Shown: in pieces, positions 46,289 through 58,189 of the stretch
How the letters are laid out: each line of letters starts with the position of its first letter
How positions within the stretch are numbered: position 1 is the first letter of the stretch
Origin: Amorphophallus konjac
Taxonomy: Eukaryota; Streptophyta; Magnoliopsida; Alismatales; Araceae
Assembly: GCA_022559845.1 (NCBI GenBank)
Contig: CM040125.1
Span: 290,580,200-290,644,199, forward strand
DNA: 64,000 bases
Direction of reading: 5' to 3'
Notes under the pieces: generated by a model
Database searches by the model: none
What the model saw: only the letters and a program-made list of their open reading frames with translations
Told to the model about the DNA's origin: nothing
Translations under genes and position numbers: made by a program

Positions 46289-46486
46289 CGGTTCTCCCCT
46301 AGCCGTTCGTAGATAAGAGCGGTTCCCTAAGGGCCGCTTAAATTGTTTGGAACGGTTCCATGAAAACCGTATGAATGGTGGAACGGCGGATTTCATACCA
46401 CACACGTCACCGGGCTCGAGCTTTCTTGGAGAGAAGGACGGTTGATGATGGGCCGTATATGATATGGACGGTCTATCGTAAGACCG
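46289..46486. repeat. CGG-N11-CCG palindromes upstream of the DUF7745-like gene
   Basis: Exact sites start at 46289, 46320, 46353 and 46439. An N12 form, which is a near-perfect inverted repeat around GGTCTATCGTAAGACC, is at 46469. They lie 240-435 bp upstream of the gene's ATG. Confidence 0.9.
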
Positions 46487-46724
46487 TCCAATCCAATATC
46501 CTATTTGCCCGAAAGGGGACTCCCTGGAGAGTCCCCAGCACGAGGGCAAGGCGCTTGGTACTTATCAGAACCCTATCTAAACCCATCCTAGACTTATCTG
46601 GGCCTAATCCTAAGAGGTTTAGGCTCCCTAATGAACCCTATAAGTAGTAGGGAGGCATGAACCCTCAACTTACTCATCCTCCTTTTCCCGAAGCCTAAAA
46701 ATCTTTGATTCTCGTCACCTCAAC

Positions 46725-48165
46725 ATGAAGAGGGCTTATGATGGTAGTCCTGTGGAGGGCGCGTTGTTCGAAGGACCACGGCCGGCAAGAAAGGAGCGGG
46801 AAGCGATTCAACGGCTAGGCTTGATTCCTCGACATCTCAGCGCCACCCCTATGAGAGAGGTAAGTTTGATCAGAATATGCTTAGAGTCCATCTTTCAATC
46901 TTCCTCTTATATCTCCTTACACCCCTTTGCCTTCTCCTTCTTTTCAGCTTCTTTCCGGCCCGAGACGCTTTTCTAGTTTAAAGTGGGTGGCTCCCATGGT
47001 CCGTGCATTGCCCCTCGGGGTGACTCATCTTCTCAAATCCTGGCACCTACACTCCCTCCTAGTACTAGGTCAGAATTACCCCAAACTTTCTTTAGACTGG
47101 CATAGTATCTCCGCTCTGATGGAGATTTGGCACCCTTAGACTCACACTTTTTTCTTCCCATCTTTTGAGGCCACTATCTTGCTAGAGGAGGTAGAGACAT
47201 ACTTCGGGCTCCCTAGCTCCAAGGTGGGGGAGGAAGACTTGATATGCCATACCGTTGCCCCTATAGACCCAAAACTCATCCTAGGGGGGTTCATACCTGA
47301 TAGCGGGGATGTTCGTACCTTTGTAGGCCCTCGCCACGTCCACCTCCTTCCTCTGAGCCAGTGGGTAGTGGAGCATTGCCGGAATAAGTGCGGGTGGGTT
47401 GAAGCCATAGCCAAAGCTGCGTCCATCTGCCTATGCGAGGCCATCCTTTTCCCTTCAGCCGACCATGTCCTAGAGACTCCTTTACTCAGCACCATCAGCG
47501 GCCTTTGGCAGGGGTTTTCCATCTCTCAGGCTGTCTTAGCTTACCTGTACGAGGGTCTTACTTCAGCAGCCTTAGGAGGTCCTCTCTTTGGTTCAATGAT
47601 CCTATTGGAGTGCTGGATGGGAGTTAGGATGAAGTTTACCTTGAGGGAGGACATTACTTCAGTTAGCAGGATCTTTGGGAGCCATCCCCTTTACTTCATA
47701 GCGGGCGCCTTTAGGTTTTCTCCACAGGTTGAGTGCAGGACGGCCGAGCTGAAGACCAGGGACGAGTGGCGCCCGTACATCAACAGGCTGCCCCTGGATA
47801 GGTTTGTGATGCGCCCGGACTTCCTCCATGATACCACCATCAGACTACCAAGGAGGGCTGGCTTGGACTTGAGGCTCGTGAGCGACACTACCTTAGCGAT
47901 GTACAGCCCGCACAGATGCTACCTGCAGATTGGGCTACCCCGGACGGTGCTACTTATGCTACCTCACCTTCCCATGCTACAAGCACGGAGGATCGGGACA
48001 GAGGAGGACGAGCAGGCGGTCAGGAGTGCGCTGATTATGTGGGAGGTGAGTAGGGTGCGTACCCTACCAGCAGAGGTCGAGGAGACTCTAGAGACTAGAC
48101 AGGCTTATCTTAGGGAATTGAGAGAGATACGTCCTCGCGGGGATGCCCAACGGCGGACTGAGTGA
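46725..48165 (+). pseudogene. DUF7745/PMD-like gene, 2 exons, antisense in Tat-B
   Basis: ATG at 46725. Exon 1 is 46725-46859, with a GTAAGT donor at 46860. The acceptor TTTTCAG ends at 46947 and exon 2 is 46948-48165. The intron is phase 0 and the frame is kept. The product would be about 450 residues. Exon 2 resembles the plant DUF7745 family, itself PMD-like: ISALMEIWHP then FFFPSFEATILLEEVETYFG and LP, later CEAILFPSADHVLETPLL. One TAG at 47137-47139 lies in the middle of the conserved block, so the allele is broken unless read through. A TATA-like CTATAAGTA lies near 46638. Function unknown. It is on the same strand as the upstream PMD gene and opposite to gag-pol. Confidence 0.65.
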
Positions 48166-49527
48166 TTTTCTTTTGCTTTTATGATGATATGGGATAGGAT
48201 TTTACATCCAGACAGCTTGATATATGACATGAATAAGATTTGATGAGATTGAGTTTTGAGCTTTGTAATACGATTATGATGTAATGTAATCGCATAGGCC
48301 AACGCGAGGATTGAATATTCATGTGGTCCCGAGCCAACTGCCCTTCCAACCTGCCCCTGCACACATGCAAACATGAAACATATTAAATCTATTTTAGGCT
48401 CAGCCCCTTGCCTACAGCAAGTTAGGAGATGACCCTTTTCTTGACTTTTGGTCAAGGGGGGTGAGCCTTATTAAATAGGCAAGTATCAAAGTGCGAGAAA
48501 TACAGATGAATGCAAGAGGGAAACATGTAAGATTTTGTTGGATTTTGAAATGTTCGATCTTTTTGGGTTTTGGAGTATTTGATTTTTTTTGGTTTCGAAA
48601 TATTTGATCTTTTTGGGGTTTTGAAATATTTGATTTTTTTTGGGGGTTTTGGAATATTTGATTTTTTTTTGGGTTTTGGAATATTTGATTTTTTTGGGTT
48701 TTGGAATATTTGATTTTTTTGGGTTTTGAAATATTTGATTTTTGGGGTTTTGAAACCAGCTCGGGTCTCAATAACAGGGACCTTCTCGTCTTGCTACGGA
48801 ATCCCAAGGCCCAGCACGTGCGGGAAGGGGGGACCGCGCGTGATCGGAGTCAACTTTGCTCGACGGTGCTTCTGCTGAGGCCATACCCGGGGTGGGATTC
48901 ATTCCTTGGGAAAGTAAAAAAAGATTGAGTATAGAAGCCGACGATAGGTGTAGGGATTTTTAGGGCTTGAGTTCTCTTCCCGGGACACCCCCTTTTCAAG
49001 GAATCTGGTCTGTTGCGCCGGGACTTTGTATCTGTTATCGAACCTTCACCCGCTCTAGGCACGCATGCGACCGGGCTCATAACGTCCCGCGGGGAAACTG
49101 TACTGCCACTCTTGCCATGCCTAGTTGCATCCTTTGGGCTTTGTACTTTCGGCTTTATCTTTTGATTTTGCCCCTGTTCTTTTCACCTTTTTTTTTCTTT
49201 CTTTTTGCTTTCCTTTTCTTTCTCTTCTTTTTTTCTTTTTGCAGAGTGAGGTCTTAACGGATTGCCCCTATTTGAGACCTCTTTTAACAGGCAATCTGGG
49301 TCAGTTCTCGCCCCCTTATTCACCACTTGCCCCTATCTTCAACCGAGAGAGAGGAAATACAAGGATTTCCACCTTCCCCGAGCATGGCCAAAGGAGAAAC
49401 GGTGTCGAGTAGCATGAGAGAATACCGCACCACGGGGACGTGTAGTGTGTGAGATGCTGGACCTGGGTCCTCCTTTCGTAATTTGGTGGGGTATGCCCTG
49501 CCATCGAGTCGTTCACTGGTTTTATTT
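48166..49527. other. Tat-B spacer between DUF7745-like gene and integrase, with T/G-rich minisatellite
   Basis: This region is the converging 3' flank of the antisense gene and of pol. At about 48535-48750 a degenerate 25-29 bp unit (GGGTTTTGGAATATTTGATTTT) is repeated about eight times. A pyrimidine-rich tract lies at about 49150-49245. The ORFs over both are low-complexity artefacts. No gene is recognised. Confidence 0.7.
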
Positions 49528-50802
49528 TTATGGATGAAAACGCTTTAAATACAGCCCATTCCACGGGTTTGGCAATTCCTCCCCCTCCGAGTTAATTAGA
49601 CGATAGGCATTGCCTGGATAAGCTTCTTTGATTACGAAGGGCCCTTCCCAGTTGGGTTGCAACTTAGACCTGGGGCCCGCTGACCTGATGAATTTGCGTT
49701 TTAAAACCATATTACCCACTTGAAATTTCCTCTCAATGACCTTCTTTTGGAAATATCGCGAGACACGCTTTTGATATACTGAAACATGATTGGCCGCATT
49801 CAACCTCTTCTCGTCTAAGAGTTCCAGTTGGACTAGCAACGCCTCTCGATGTTCGTCAAGATTAAGTTCCTTATCCAGCTGCACCCTTAGGGAAGGGATC
49901 AGAATTTCATACGGGAGCACCGCTTCCATTCCATAGGTGAGGGCGAAGGGCGTTTGCCCTGTGGGAGTGCGGACGGAGGTGTGGTAGGCCCATAGAGCTT
50001 CTATCAATTTGTCGGCCCAATCTGCAAATTTATGTGATTCGCATGTTTTCTTGATAATTTTGAGAAGGGTCTTATTCGTGGCCTCAGCCTGGCCATTACC
50101 TTGGGGGTAGTATGGTGATGAATGATGTAAAACTATATTGAATTTCTTACAGAGGTCTTGGAGTTCTTGTGAGATGAATTGAGGCCCGTTGTCGGTGACG
50201 ATGCTGCTTGGTACTCCGAACCGTGAGATAATGTTCTTCATGATGAAGCGGCATACTGTGGTGGCTTTGATTTCTGCATAAGCTTCAGCTTCGGCCCACT
50301 TGGTAAAGTACTCCGTAGCCGTCAGAATGAAGGATTTCTGTTTAACAGCAGAGTTCGGATCACCGAGGGGTCCGATGATGTCAAAGGCCCACATAGAAAA
50401 CGGCCAGAGGGCCGTAATAGGATGAAGAGAAGAGGCCGGAGCGTGGATTTTGTCGGCATGGATTTGGCACTGAAGACACCTACGGACATAGGTGGAGCAA
50501 TCTTCTTCTAGGGTTGGCCAGTAATAGCCCTGCCTAAGAATCTTCTTTGCCAAGGCCTGTCTGTTTACATGCCCTCCACACTCGCTGGAGTGGGCTGCTT
50601 CCACGACTTTCCAAGCTTCTTCATCATCTAGGCACCTCATTAGAACTCCACTCAAAGCCCGCCTATACAATTCACCGGCGATGATCGTGTATCTGGCGGC
50701 GACTCTTCTAATGGCTCTTCGCTGCTCAGCGTTGGCTGTTTCCGGAAATGTACCATCCTTGCAGTATTGTTCGATCTCATAAAACCACGGCAATTCTTCC
50801 AC
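49528..50802 (-). CDS. pol: Tat-B integrase (open)
   Basis: A 424-codon open segment in the same frame as RT, separated from it only by TAA at 50854-50856. It shows the HHCC zinc module (HSSECGGHVNR .. CSTYVRRCLQCQ), the catalytic core in FDIIGPLGD, IVTDNGPQF and GNGQAEATNKTL (D,D,E), and the C-terminal KLQPNWEGPFVIKEAYPGN domain. No lesions are seen inside. It inserts element DNA into the genome. Confidence 0.9.
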   Translation of the reverse strand: MEELPWFYEIEQYCKDGTFPETANAEQRRAIRRVAARYTIIAGELYRRALSGVLMRCLDDEEAWKVVEAAHSSECGGHVNRQALAKKILRQGYYWPTLEEDCSTYVRRCLQCQIHADKIHAPASSLHPITALWPFSMWAFDIIGPLGDPNSAVKQKSFILTATEYFTKWAEAEAYAEIKATTVCRFIMKNIISRFGVPSSIVTDNGPQFISQELQDLCKKFNIVLHHSSPYYPQGNGQAEATNKTLLKIIKKTCESHKFADWADKLIEALWAYHTSVRTPTGQTPFALTYGMEAVLPYEILIPSLRVQLDKELNLDEHREALLVQLELLDEKRLNAANHVSVYQKRVSRYFQKKVIERKFQVGNMVLKRKFIRSAGPRSKLQPNWEGPFVIKEAYPGNAYRLINSEGEELPNPWNGLYLKRFHP

Positions 50803-50853
50803 TTCAATGATCTCCTCGAGCTCAGTTAATGAAACCTCTTTTATTTTCTCCCT

Positions 50854-53229
50854 TTATATTTTCTTCTCTACGGACATCCTAAGATTGTTGAACCAGGGAT
50901 CCTGTAGGGAAGGAACGTCGAGCCTTTGGACCACAATAGTCTCAGTGGCACGACTTAGGGGGAGTGATAGAGAAGAGGCGAGCGACGCAAGGGCGTCGGC
51001 CAAGATATTCTGAGAGCGAGGAGTGTGAATGTAGACGAGTTTCCTGAATTGCCTGGCCAAGAGCGTGACCAGATCCTGGTAGGGTTTGAGCTTAGGATCG
51101 CGGGTGCGGTAGGTTGACAAAACTTGACGCAGCACCAGCTGGGAGTCTCCTATGATGTTTAGGTATCGCGCGCCCAAGATGTAGGCGTGCTTCAGACCGG
51201 CAAGGAGAGCCTCATACTCGGCTATATTGTTGGTGGCGGGGAATGAGAGTTGATATGCCACGGGGATGGTTACCCCTTCTGGAGTAAGGAGAACGGCGCC
51301 GACTCCGCTGCCCTGGGAATTAAGGGCACCATCGAAGTGAAGGGACCAAAAAGGAAGATGAGTGATCACCGCCAGGTGTTCATCGGGGAATTCATCCTGA
51401 ATGGAATCAGTGCGAGGGATAGGAGAATGAGCCAGGTGCTCGGCAATAGCGTATCCCTTGATTGCTTTCTGCACGATGAAGGTGATGTCGAACTGGGAGA
51501 GAAAACTTTGCCAGCGAGCTCGCCGATTAGAAAGGACCGGATTTTCCAACAGATAACGAATGGGGTCCATTCTAGAGATGAGCCTAACCTCGTGGGCAAG
51601 AAAATAGTGTTTAAGCTTCTGCACTACCCACACTAGTGCTTCACAGGTCTTCTCCATAGCAGTGTACTTGGATTCAGCAGGATTAAATAACCTTGAGAGA
51701 TAGTACGCCGCCCTTTCTCTTCCTTCATCGTCTACCTGTGCCAAAATAGCTCCTAGGGAGTCCTCAATTACAGAAATGTACAAGATCAGGGGTTTCCCGG
51801 GGACGGGTGGTTGTAGAACCGGGGGATTAGAGAGGTATACCTTGAGTTCCTCATAGGCCTTTTGACATTGTTCATTCCATTCAAATTTCGCGCCTGCCTT
51901 TAACAATTCATAAAACGGGCGGCATCTTTGCGAATGCTGAGATATGAATCTCCTGATAAATTGCAAACGCCCGATCAAACCTCGAAGCTCAGTGACGTTC
52001 TTCGGCGGTGGCATTTCCATGACGGCCTTTGCCTTGTTTGGATCGATCTGAATCCCCCGTTTACTAACTATAAACCCGAGCAATTTCCCTGATGCAACTC
52101 CGAACACACACTTCTTTGGATTCATCTTTAACTTGTATTCCCTAGCCCTTTGCAATACCTTGGCTAGAATGGCGGGGTGCTCTTCTTGTGACCTCGATTT
52201 GACTAAAATATCATCCACATAAGCTTCTAAATAAACGTGCATCATATCGTGGAAGATAGCCATCATCGCTCTTTGGTAGGTGGCACCTGCATTTTTCAAC
52301 CCAAATGGCATAACGACATAGCAGTATGTGCCCCAAGGTGTGGTGAACGAGGTCTTTTCTTGATCCTCCGGAGCCAAAAGGATTTGGTTATACCCCGAGT
52401 AGCCGTCCATGAAGGAGAGGGCTTCGTACCTAGCTGTATTATCAACCAAGACGTCGATGTGAGGAAGTGGAAAATCATCTTTCGGACATGCCTTGTTTAA
52501 GTCCTTGAAGTCAATACAGATTCGAATTTTACCATCCTTCTTCATCACCGGGACTATGTTTGCCACCCATTGCGGGTACAGCACCACTCTAATGAACCTG
52601 GCCTTATGCAATTTATCGACTTCTTCCTTAATCCTCAAGGCCATCTGCGGGTGAAATCTCCTTGCCTTCTGTTTAACGGGCGTTGCCCCTGGTTTGAGAA
52701 TCAGCCTGTGCTCGACCAATGCGAGGTCAAGGCCCGGCATGTCTTCGTAGGACCAGGCGAAAGAATCGATGTACTCCCTCAAGACTTTGACAAGTTCTTC
52801 TTCGACTGGAGGAGGGAGATTGGCGGAAATAAGTATGGGCCTGGGGTCCTCTACTGTTCCGAGGTTAATTTCTTTAGTGGATTCATCCACTGCTACGGAA
52901 GGCTCGTCGAACTTCTTCAAGCCTTGGGCATATAGGTCGGCAGTGTCATCCATTTCATCTTCCTCATCATCAGCTGGCTCTTTCTCATTCACAATTTCAT
53001 ATACTCCTAGTCCATCCTTGCTCCATACCTCATCAATTCCCTCATCATCTTCCAGGATAATTGCGGTCTCCACAAATTCTGGACACTTCAACAGAGCATG
53101 ACATCTCCCAGCCAAATCTTGTAGAAACCTATCAGGGATGGTTTTGAGAGGACACGTTACGGCAGGTGCCGCAGACGTGGACGGGCTGACAAAACTCGAA
53201 CTAGACTCTACCCTGACTGACTCGACCAT
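50854..53229 (-). CDS. pol: Tat-B reverse transcriptase and RNase H (open)
   Basis: 791 open codons: an acidic N-terminal linker, then RT with KIRICIDFKDLNKACPKDDF, FMDGYSGYNQILLAPED, MPFGLKNAGATYQRAMMAIF and catalytic YVDD at about 52203-52216, and the connection region. RNase H has SLHFDGALNSQGSG, NNIAEYEALLAGL, IIGDSQLVLRQVL and NILADALASLASS. All catalytic residues I can check are present. The same frame can be followed upstream to about 53394 across one TAG. Confidence 0.92.
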   Translation of the reverse strand: MVESVRVESSSSFVSPSTSAAPAVTCPLKTIPDRFLQDLAGRCHALLKCPEFVETAIILEDDEGIDEVWSKDGLGVYEIVNEKEPADDEEDEMDDTADLYAQGLKKFDEPSVAVDESTKEINLGTVEDPRPILISANLPPPVEEELVKVLREYIDSFAWSYEDMPGLDLALVEHRLILKPGATPVKQKARRFHPQMALRIKEEVDKLHKARFIRVVLYPQWVANIVPVMKKDGKIRICIDFKDLNKACPKDDFPLPHIDVLVDNTARYEALSFMDGYSGYNQILLAPEDQEKTSFTTPWGTYCYVVMPFGLKNAGATYQRAMMAIFHDMMHVYLEAYVDDILVKSRSQEEHPAILAKVLQRAREYKLKMNPKKCVFGVASGKLLGFIVSKRGIQIDPNKAKAVMEMPPPKNVTELRGLIGRLQFIRRFISQHSQRCRPFYELLKAGAKFEWNEQCQKAYEELKVYLSNPPVLQPPVPGKPLILYISVIEDSLGAILAQVDDEGRERAAYYLSRLFNPAESKYTAMEKTCEALVWVVQKLKHYFLAHEVRLISRMDPIRYLLENPVLSNRRARWQSFLSQFDITFIVQKAIKGYAIAEHLAHSPIPRTDSIQDEFPDEHLAVITHLPFWSLHFDGALNSQGSGVGAVLLTPEGVTIPVAYQLSFPATNNIAEYEALLAGLKHAYILGARYLNIIGDSQLVLRQVLSTYRTRDPKLKPYQDLVTLLARQFRKLVYIHTPRSQNILADALASLASSLSLPLSRATETIVVQRLDVPSLQDPWFNNLRMSVEKKI

Positions 53230-55670
53230 CCTAGAAGACTATGTACACTGTACATCTAATCTAGGGGAGAAGAAATCTACCGGAAAAGAAACAGGGGTCT
53301 CGCGCACCTGGGGATCTGGGCAGAACATAGCGTAATCTTCCATGGAGACCTCCGTTTTGAAATTGGCATTTTTTTTGGAGGCCGGAGGTGATCACACAAC
53401 AGGAGGAAGAAGGCGGAGGAGGAGGAAGCTGCATGGGGAACAATTCTGGGAAGATGCAGTCAAAGAAAGGGTCAGAAGACTTAAACCACATTTCATGGAG
53501 CTGAGCTCCTGGAGGAGGAGGAGTGAATAGGGTTGATAGATCAATGGGCGGGCAGCGCCCGCAAGCACATGGAACGAATAGAATTTCAGGTCTCTCCACA
53601 AAGTACGGGTCGACCAGGAGTGGAGGGGAACGGGGAACAGAATCCAACCGTTGAAACCAGGAAGCGAGACGGGATGGGGACATAGAATAAGTAGTGGCGG
53701 AGCTCCCCGTCTTCCGGGGCCCCTGGCGGGCCTAGTGGCATCGGAGGGCGCTTTACCAGTTGCGTCTCCTTCTTCTTTGGGTCACCCTCTTTTTCACAAA
53801 ACATCCTTGTAAAGCAATTAGCAAAGTCTTCCAAGTCACCGGCTAGCTCTTGCGGTGGTGGTGGCAGATCGGCAACAGCACAAGCTTCATCTATCTTTTC
53901 TTCAAGGCTGGATGGCGAGCTCTTCAAGGTGCTGGGCTGCAATGGACCCTTCACAAAATGTTGCCGGTAATCCCAGGTCAACGGCCCAGAGTCCCTGAGC
54001 ATTGACATGGAGGATTCATGGTAGCCGAGGCCCCGGCGGCCCATCTTCCTCCCCTTGGGAACGGGGTTGGTTCTACCCTGCAGTTGTGTGCCAAGTCCTT
54101 GGCCTGGCTGATAGCCCAATTTTAGAATTAGGTGCCACCCTTTGGAGTCTCTCATCTTGGGCTTAACCTTCACATTGATTGGTGCAGCGGTGGGCTGGCG
54201 CGACGCATATGCCCACGAATAGTTTAAGTCCATGACAGATAGAACAGGTCTGTTACTCGGCCACAGTGTGGGCAGAATCTTGGCTGCTATGGCGTCAACG
54301 TTTTGAACTGTGGAAACACTTTTCACTTTGACCACTCACCCTTGGAATGGGAACTTCAGACACTGGTGGGCGGTCGAGGGGACGGCGTTCAAACTATTCA
54401 ACCATGGACGACCCAGAATGGCTTTGAACATTGGGTCTATGTCCAACACATAAAAGTCTACATCCATCACTAAGGGCCCTAGCTCAGCCTGCACAGTTAC
54501 CACCCCGTGACAAGCACGTCTGGAGTTATCATATGCGGCTATCGTGGTTGGTGTCGGCTTGAGCATGTCCTCCGATATATTACAAGCATGAAGGGTACTC
54601 AATGGGCAGACATTTATCGACGCCCCTGTATCCACAAGGGCGGATTCCACGGCCGTTTTGTTTAGAGAGATGGTAATACATAGCGGCATCTGCCGTGCCT
54701 CAGGAGGAGCTAGCTCTGACTCAGCAAATGCAATAGAGGGCCCCTTTGTGATCGTGGCCAAAACCGCGGGTAGGCTATCCACTGCCACATCTTCACTCAC
54801 CATAACTTTCTGTAGGAAGATTTTCAGGGCGTCTTGGTGGAGCGGCGACCTCTTGATTAGTTCTAACACTGAGATTTTAGTCAGCAGCCGGTCCAAGTGC
54901 TGTAATAAGTCATATCTTGTGCCCGGCACCGGGTCCATCTCTTCTGGTTCAACTGTAGGGGAGGAAACTGTAGGGTTTGGTGCAGATGCACCTGGGGAAG
55001 GAAAAATTCTTTGGAAAGGACGCCCGCTCCGAAGGGCGCATTGCGAAGCTTGCACGGCCTGGACTAGACCCCCGCTTGGCCTGGTGGGGCAGGTGAATGG
55101 CGTGGAGATGGGGGTGAGGATGACTGAAGTGGGTTTGATGGGCCCTGGTGGAGGGGAAATGGGTGAAGGGTTAAGCTTAGGGGAATTGATGGGAGGCGTG
55201 GCGGGTGGTGGTGAAAGGACGGACGGAGTAGAGGGGAATGTAGCGGGCCTAAGAGGCGACGCGGGGGAAGTGACGGGCGGTGTAGCGGCGGATCTAAGGA
55301 TGGAGGGGATGGTAGGTGTGGGAGAGTAGTGGTGGTGTAAGGCCAAGAGATGGGCGGGGGTCTCATCATCAAATGTCCATCCAGCGTTGGGGGCTGGGCG
55401 CTGGACCAAATTCACTTGTGCTGGAGCTGGTGCCGGCAGTTGCTGTTGTTGCGGAGGAGCGGGCTGATGCACTGGCATGGGATTTTGATGGATCCCAAGG
55501 TCTTGCTGCTGCGGTTGAGGTTGCGGTTGCTGCTGGGGCTGTTGCTGCTGCTGCTGCTGCTGGGGCGCTGCCTGTTGCGGCCTGGCTTGTCTTTGCCTCT
55601 GCTTGATATCCTCAATTAGCTGGCGCATCTGGGCCCAATCAATCCTCTGGCCCTCATGCAAATCATACAC
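53230..55670 (-). pseudogene. pro: Tat-B protease region and linker to RT
   Basis: The frame continues gag and holds the retropepsin domain: ITISLNKTAVESALVDTGAS (catalytic DTG intact) and FKAILGRPWLN. A TGA at 54336-54338 closes this ORF, and the frame resumes at once (MVKVKSVSTVQNVD). A G-patch-like segment follows (KLGYQPGQGLGTQLQGR). Between about 53690 and 53394 the sequence shifts through two frames before reaching the RT frame, so the protease-RT linker is damaged or contains an unrecognised intron; an intron between protease and RT is known in Ogre relatives. The N-terminus has a Gln-rich run coded by CAG repeats. Confidence 0.75.
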
Positions 55671-57452
55671 AAGGTCTCTGAATTGGTAACATCACTCTAT
55701 TGTGTGCCCGGGTTGCCGATGGAATATACAATATCGGGATTGGTCGGCATCCGGATTCCAGTTCGGGCATTCAGGAGGCAGCTGGAGGTCACCGGTATAC
55801 ATTAGAGCAGAGAAAATATCTGGCAAGGTCTCCGGAAGAGGGGGGTAATGAGCCCTTTTTGGAGCTGGTCGAGCAGAGCCGTAGGTGGGGGGTGGAGGAA
55901 CACTATTGTATTACGGGGGCCGCTAAGGCTGTTGAGGTGGCGGAGGTGCCTGTTGAGGGTATTGCGGGACTTGGAAGGCAGGCTGGGGAACTGGCGGAGC
56001 GGCGAACTGGGGGTTACGCTGAGGCGGTGGGAAGCGGGGTGGAGCGGCTTGTTGGGGGAACTGCACGGCCTGGACTTGCTCGTTAATTTGTACCCCCTCA
56101 GTGACGGGGCCCTGGGTTTTCTTTGTGGCTTTGGGTTTCTGGGCCTCGAATAAAGAATGGATGGGGGAGTCTTTAAATTGGGTTTGGATAAACCTAGCTC
56201 TGCTGTATAGTTGGTGCATGTTTGAAATGTCATTCATTGCCAGAATGTTTCTGAAAGTTGGCGTAGCATTGGAAATCAACAACTTCACTTTTTCCTCTTC
56301 TGGAATCTGCCCGGGCACCCGTGAGGCCATCTGTCTCCAGCGGTCCGCATAGGTTGCGAAGTCTTCCTCCGGCTTCATCCTCTCCGCCACCAGGTCAGTG
56401 AAAGAGTACTCGGGTCCGACCCGATCCTGAAACCTCTGTATAAACCTCTCCATGACGGTCTTGAAATTCTCAGCCTCCTCCATAGGCAAGGTGTAGAACC
56501 ATTCCAACGCGACCCCCTCCAGAGACCGACGGAACAAATAGGCCATCAAACGATCATCCTGCTGGAACTGCGCAGACTCGTACAAGAACTCCCGGACATG
56601 GATGAATGGGTTGCCGTTCCCATCGTATTTGTGGTACATGGGGAGCTCCGACTGGGAAGGAAGACGTAGGTCCCTGAAGTTAGGGATAGGGACATCGGCT
56701 AGAGATTGCGGGCCGACCCGCTTGTGGAGGAGATCAATTTGTTACTGCATAGCAGCCCACTTGTCAAGAATTTCCCGTTCCCGGGAAGGAGGGGGAGGAG
56801 CAAGAGGAGCGGCACCTGGATAGGCGACCAAAGGATAAACTGACGAAGGAGGCGGCCCGTAAGAGGGATAATGGGCTGAGGAAAGGCCCATATCCGTATG
56901 AGCCACCTGGGCCGCCCCTGACTGTGACCTAGCGAAGTCCGCCGGGGCCATGAGGGCCTGAGGCGATGGAGAAATTGTAGGGTACGACTCAAGATAAGGA
57001 ACAGAGGGGGTCGGGGATTTTCCTTTATCAAGTTGCTGATGGACCGATGTGGACGCCTGGCCCATTTCTATATTGGGATAGCGAAGGTTCTGAGGGCGGA
57101 CCGGAGTAAGGTCAATGGGAGCCACAGAGGTGGTCCCGACCACAGGAGATGAAGTGGCGACACTGGCCGTGGCATGAGCCGGAACTGAGGCCGGGGCATC
57201 GCCCCGTTGCAAAGCTTGTCTGATGAGATGGAGTTGGGTGGGGTCCAACTGGGCCATCATATCGAGGATCATACTGGCTGAATTCTGATTGGGTGGGTTT
57301 GAAAAAGAGGGTCGGGGACCCTCGCCCAGAGAGGTCGGGAGTGAAGGGGCCGTCCCTTCTCCCCCTTGCAAGTGGGTGACCCTAGGTGGGTCCTCAAGGA
57401 GACCATGAGGAAGGGAATCCTCGTGGGCCTAAGAGAAGTCATACGACGACAT
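55671..57452 (-). pseudogene. gag: Tat-B gag
   Basis: The likely start is ATG 57452 (MSSYDFS), with TAG at 57429-57431, TAA at about 56742, TAG at about 55923 and TGA near 55690 in an otherwise continuous frame. The capsid domain is clear: MYHKYDGNGNPFIHVREF, LEGVALEWFYTLP, FIQRFQDRVG and FATYADRWRQMASRVPG. A CIFHRQPGHTIE.CY Cys/His motif follows. The N-terminal part is long, Pro/Ser-rich and of low complexity. It encodes the particle protein; the stops make it non-functional in this copy. Confidence 0.8.
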
Positions 57453-58189
57453 GGAAGAAGAAGAATCGAACAAGGGGTTGGAGTAGGAATGGAAATAAGA
57501 GTCAACCCTAGGAGATGATCGTGGGGGCAGAAGGCAGCCCCACATACACCAAGACACTTGCTACTAGAACAAGCAACACTAAATCAATCAAATCTACCAA
57601 TCAAGTAATAAGCATATAATGGAGCGAGATGAGAGCAGAATCACTCAGTAATGCAATCAAGTTCTTAAAATGATGCTCGTCAGTTCCTTATATCATTGGG
57701 TTTGAACCTTAGTGGATTAATGAAAATATCAATTCTCTCGACCACTAGGTGCCTGATTGGGATGAGAAACGAGGAACTGTGTGACCCTATCGGGACCTCT
57801 CACTCGCGAATGCAACCCTAGACTGGGGTGGATACGGTACAACCTGCCCGGCGTCCGTGTGGGAATCCACGGCTCACGGGGGCTTACGGAGGTCCTCAGC
57901 AAGGTCCCTAGTCGGCTCCAAGGAATATGGAGACGAGAGGAAACCCTACCTCGGTAGGAATGCAACTAATATGGGAAGATGTCGATGCTCCTATGCGCAC
58001 CGGAGTGCATGCACAAACTAGCCTAGCAGCTATCAATCAATGAGCGAGTATACACATGAGTAGTAAAAACATGGTGATGCAATGATAATAAGATGGCAGG
58101 GGGGAGCCAATGAACAGCACCAGGAGCAATATATATATCAGCCGAAAAAACTAAGCAAGATGAAATAATGCACTGCGACAGGAGATGTG

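Noticed and set aside
48412..48807. ORF with KNQIFQNP repeats
   Set aside because: It is the reverse translation of a T/G-rich minisatellite and has no independent support.
53233..53307. Ogre-type intron between protease and RT in Tat-B
   Set aside because: CAG/GTGCGC and TTCTAG/G borders are possible, but the RT frame also reads straight through this stretch with one TAG, so an intron is not required.
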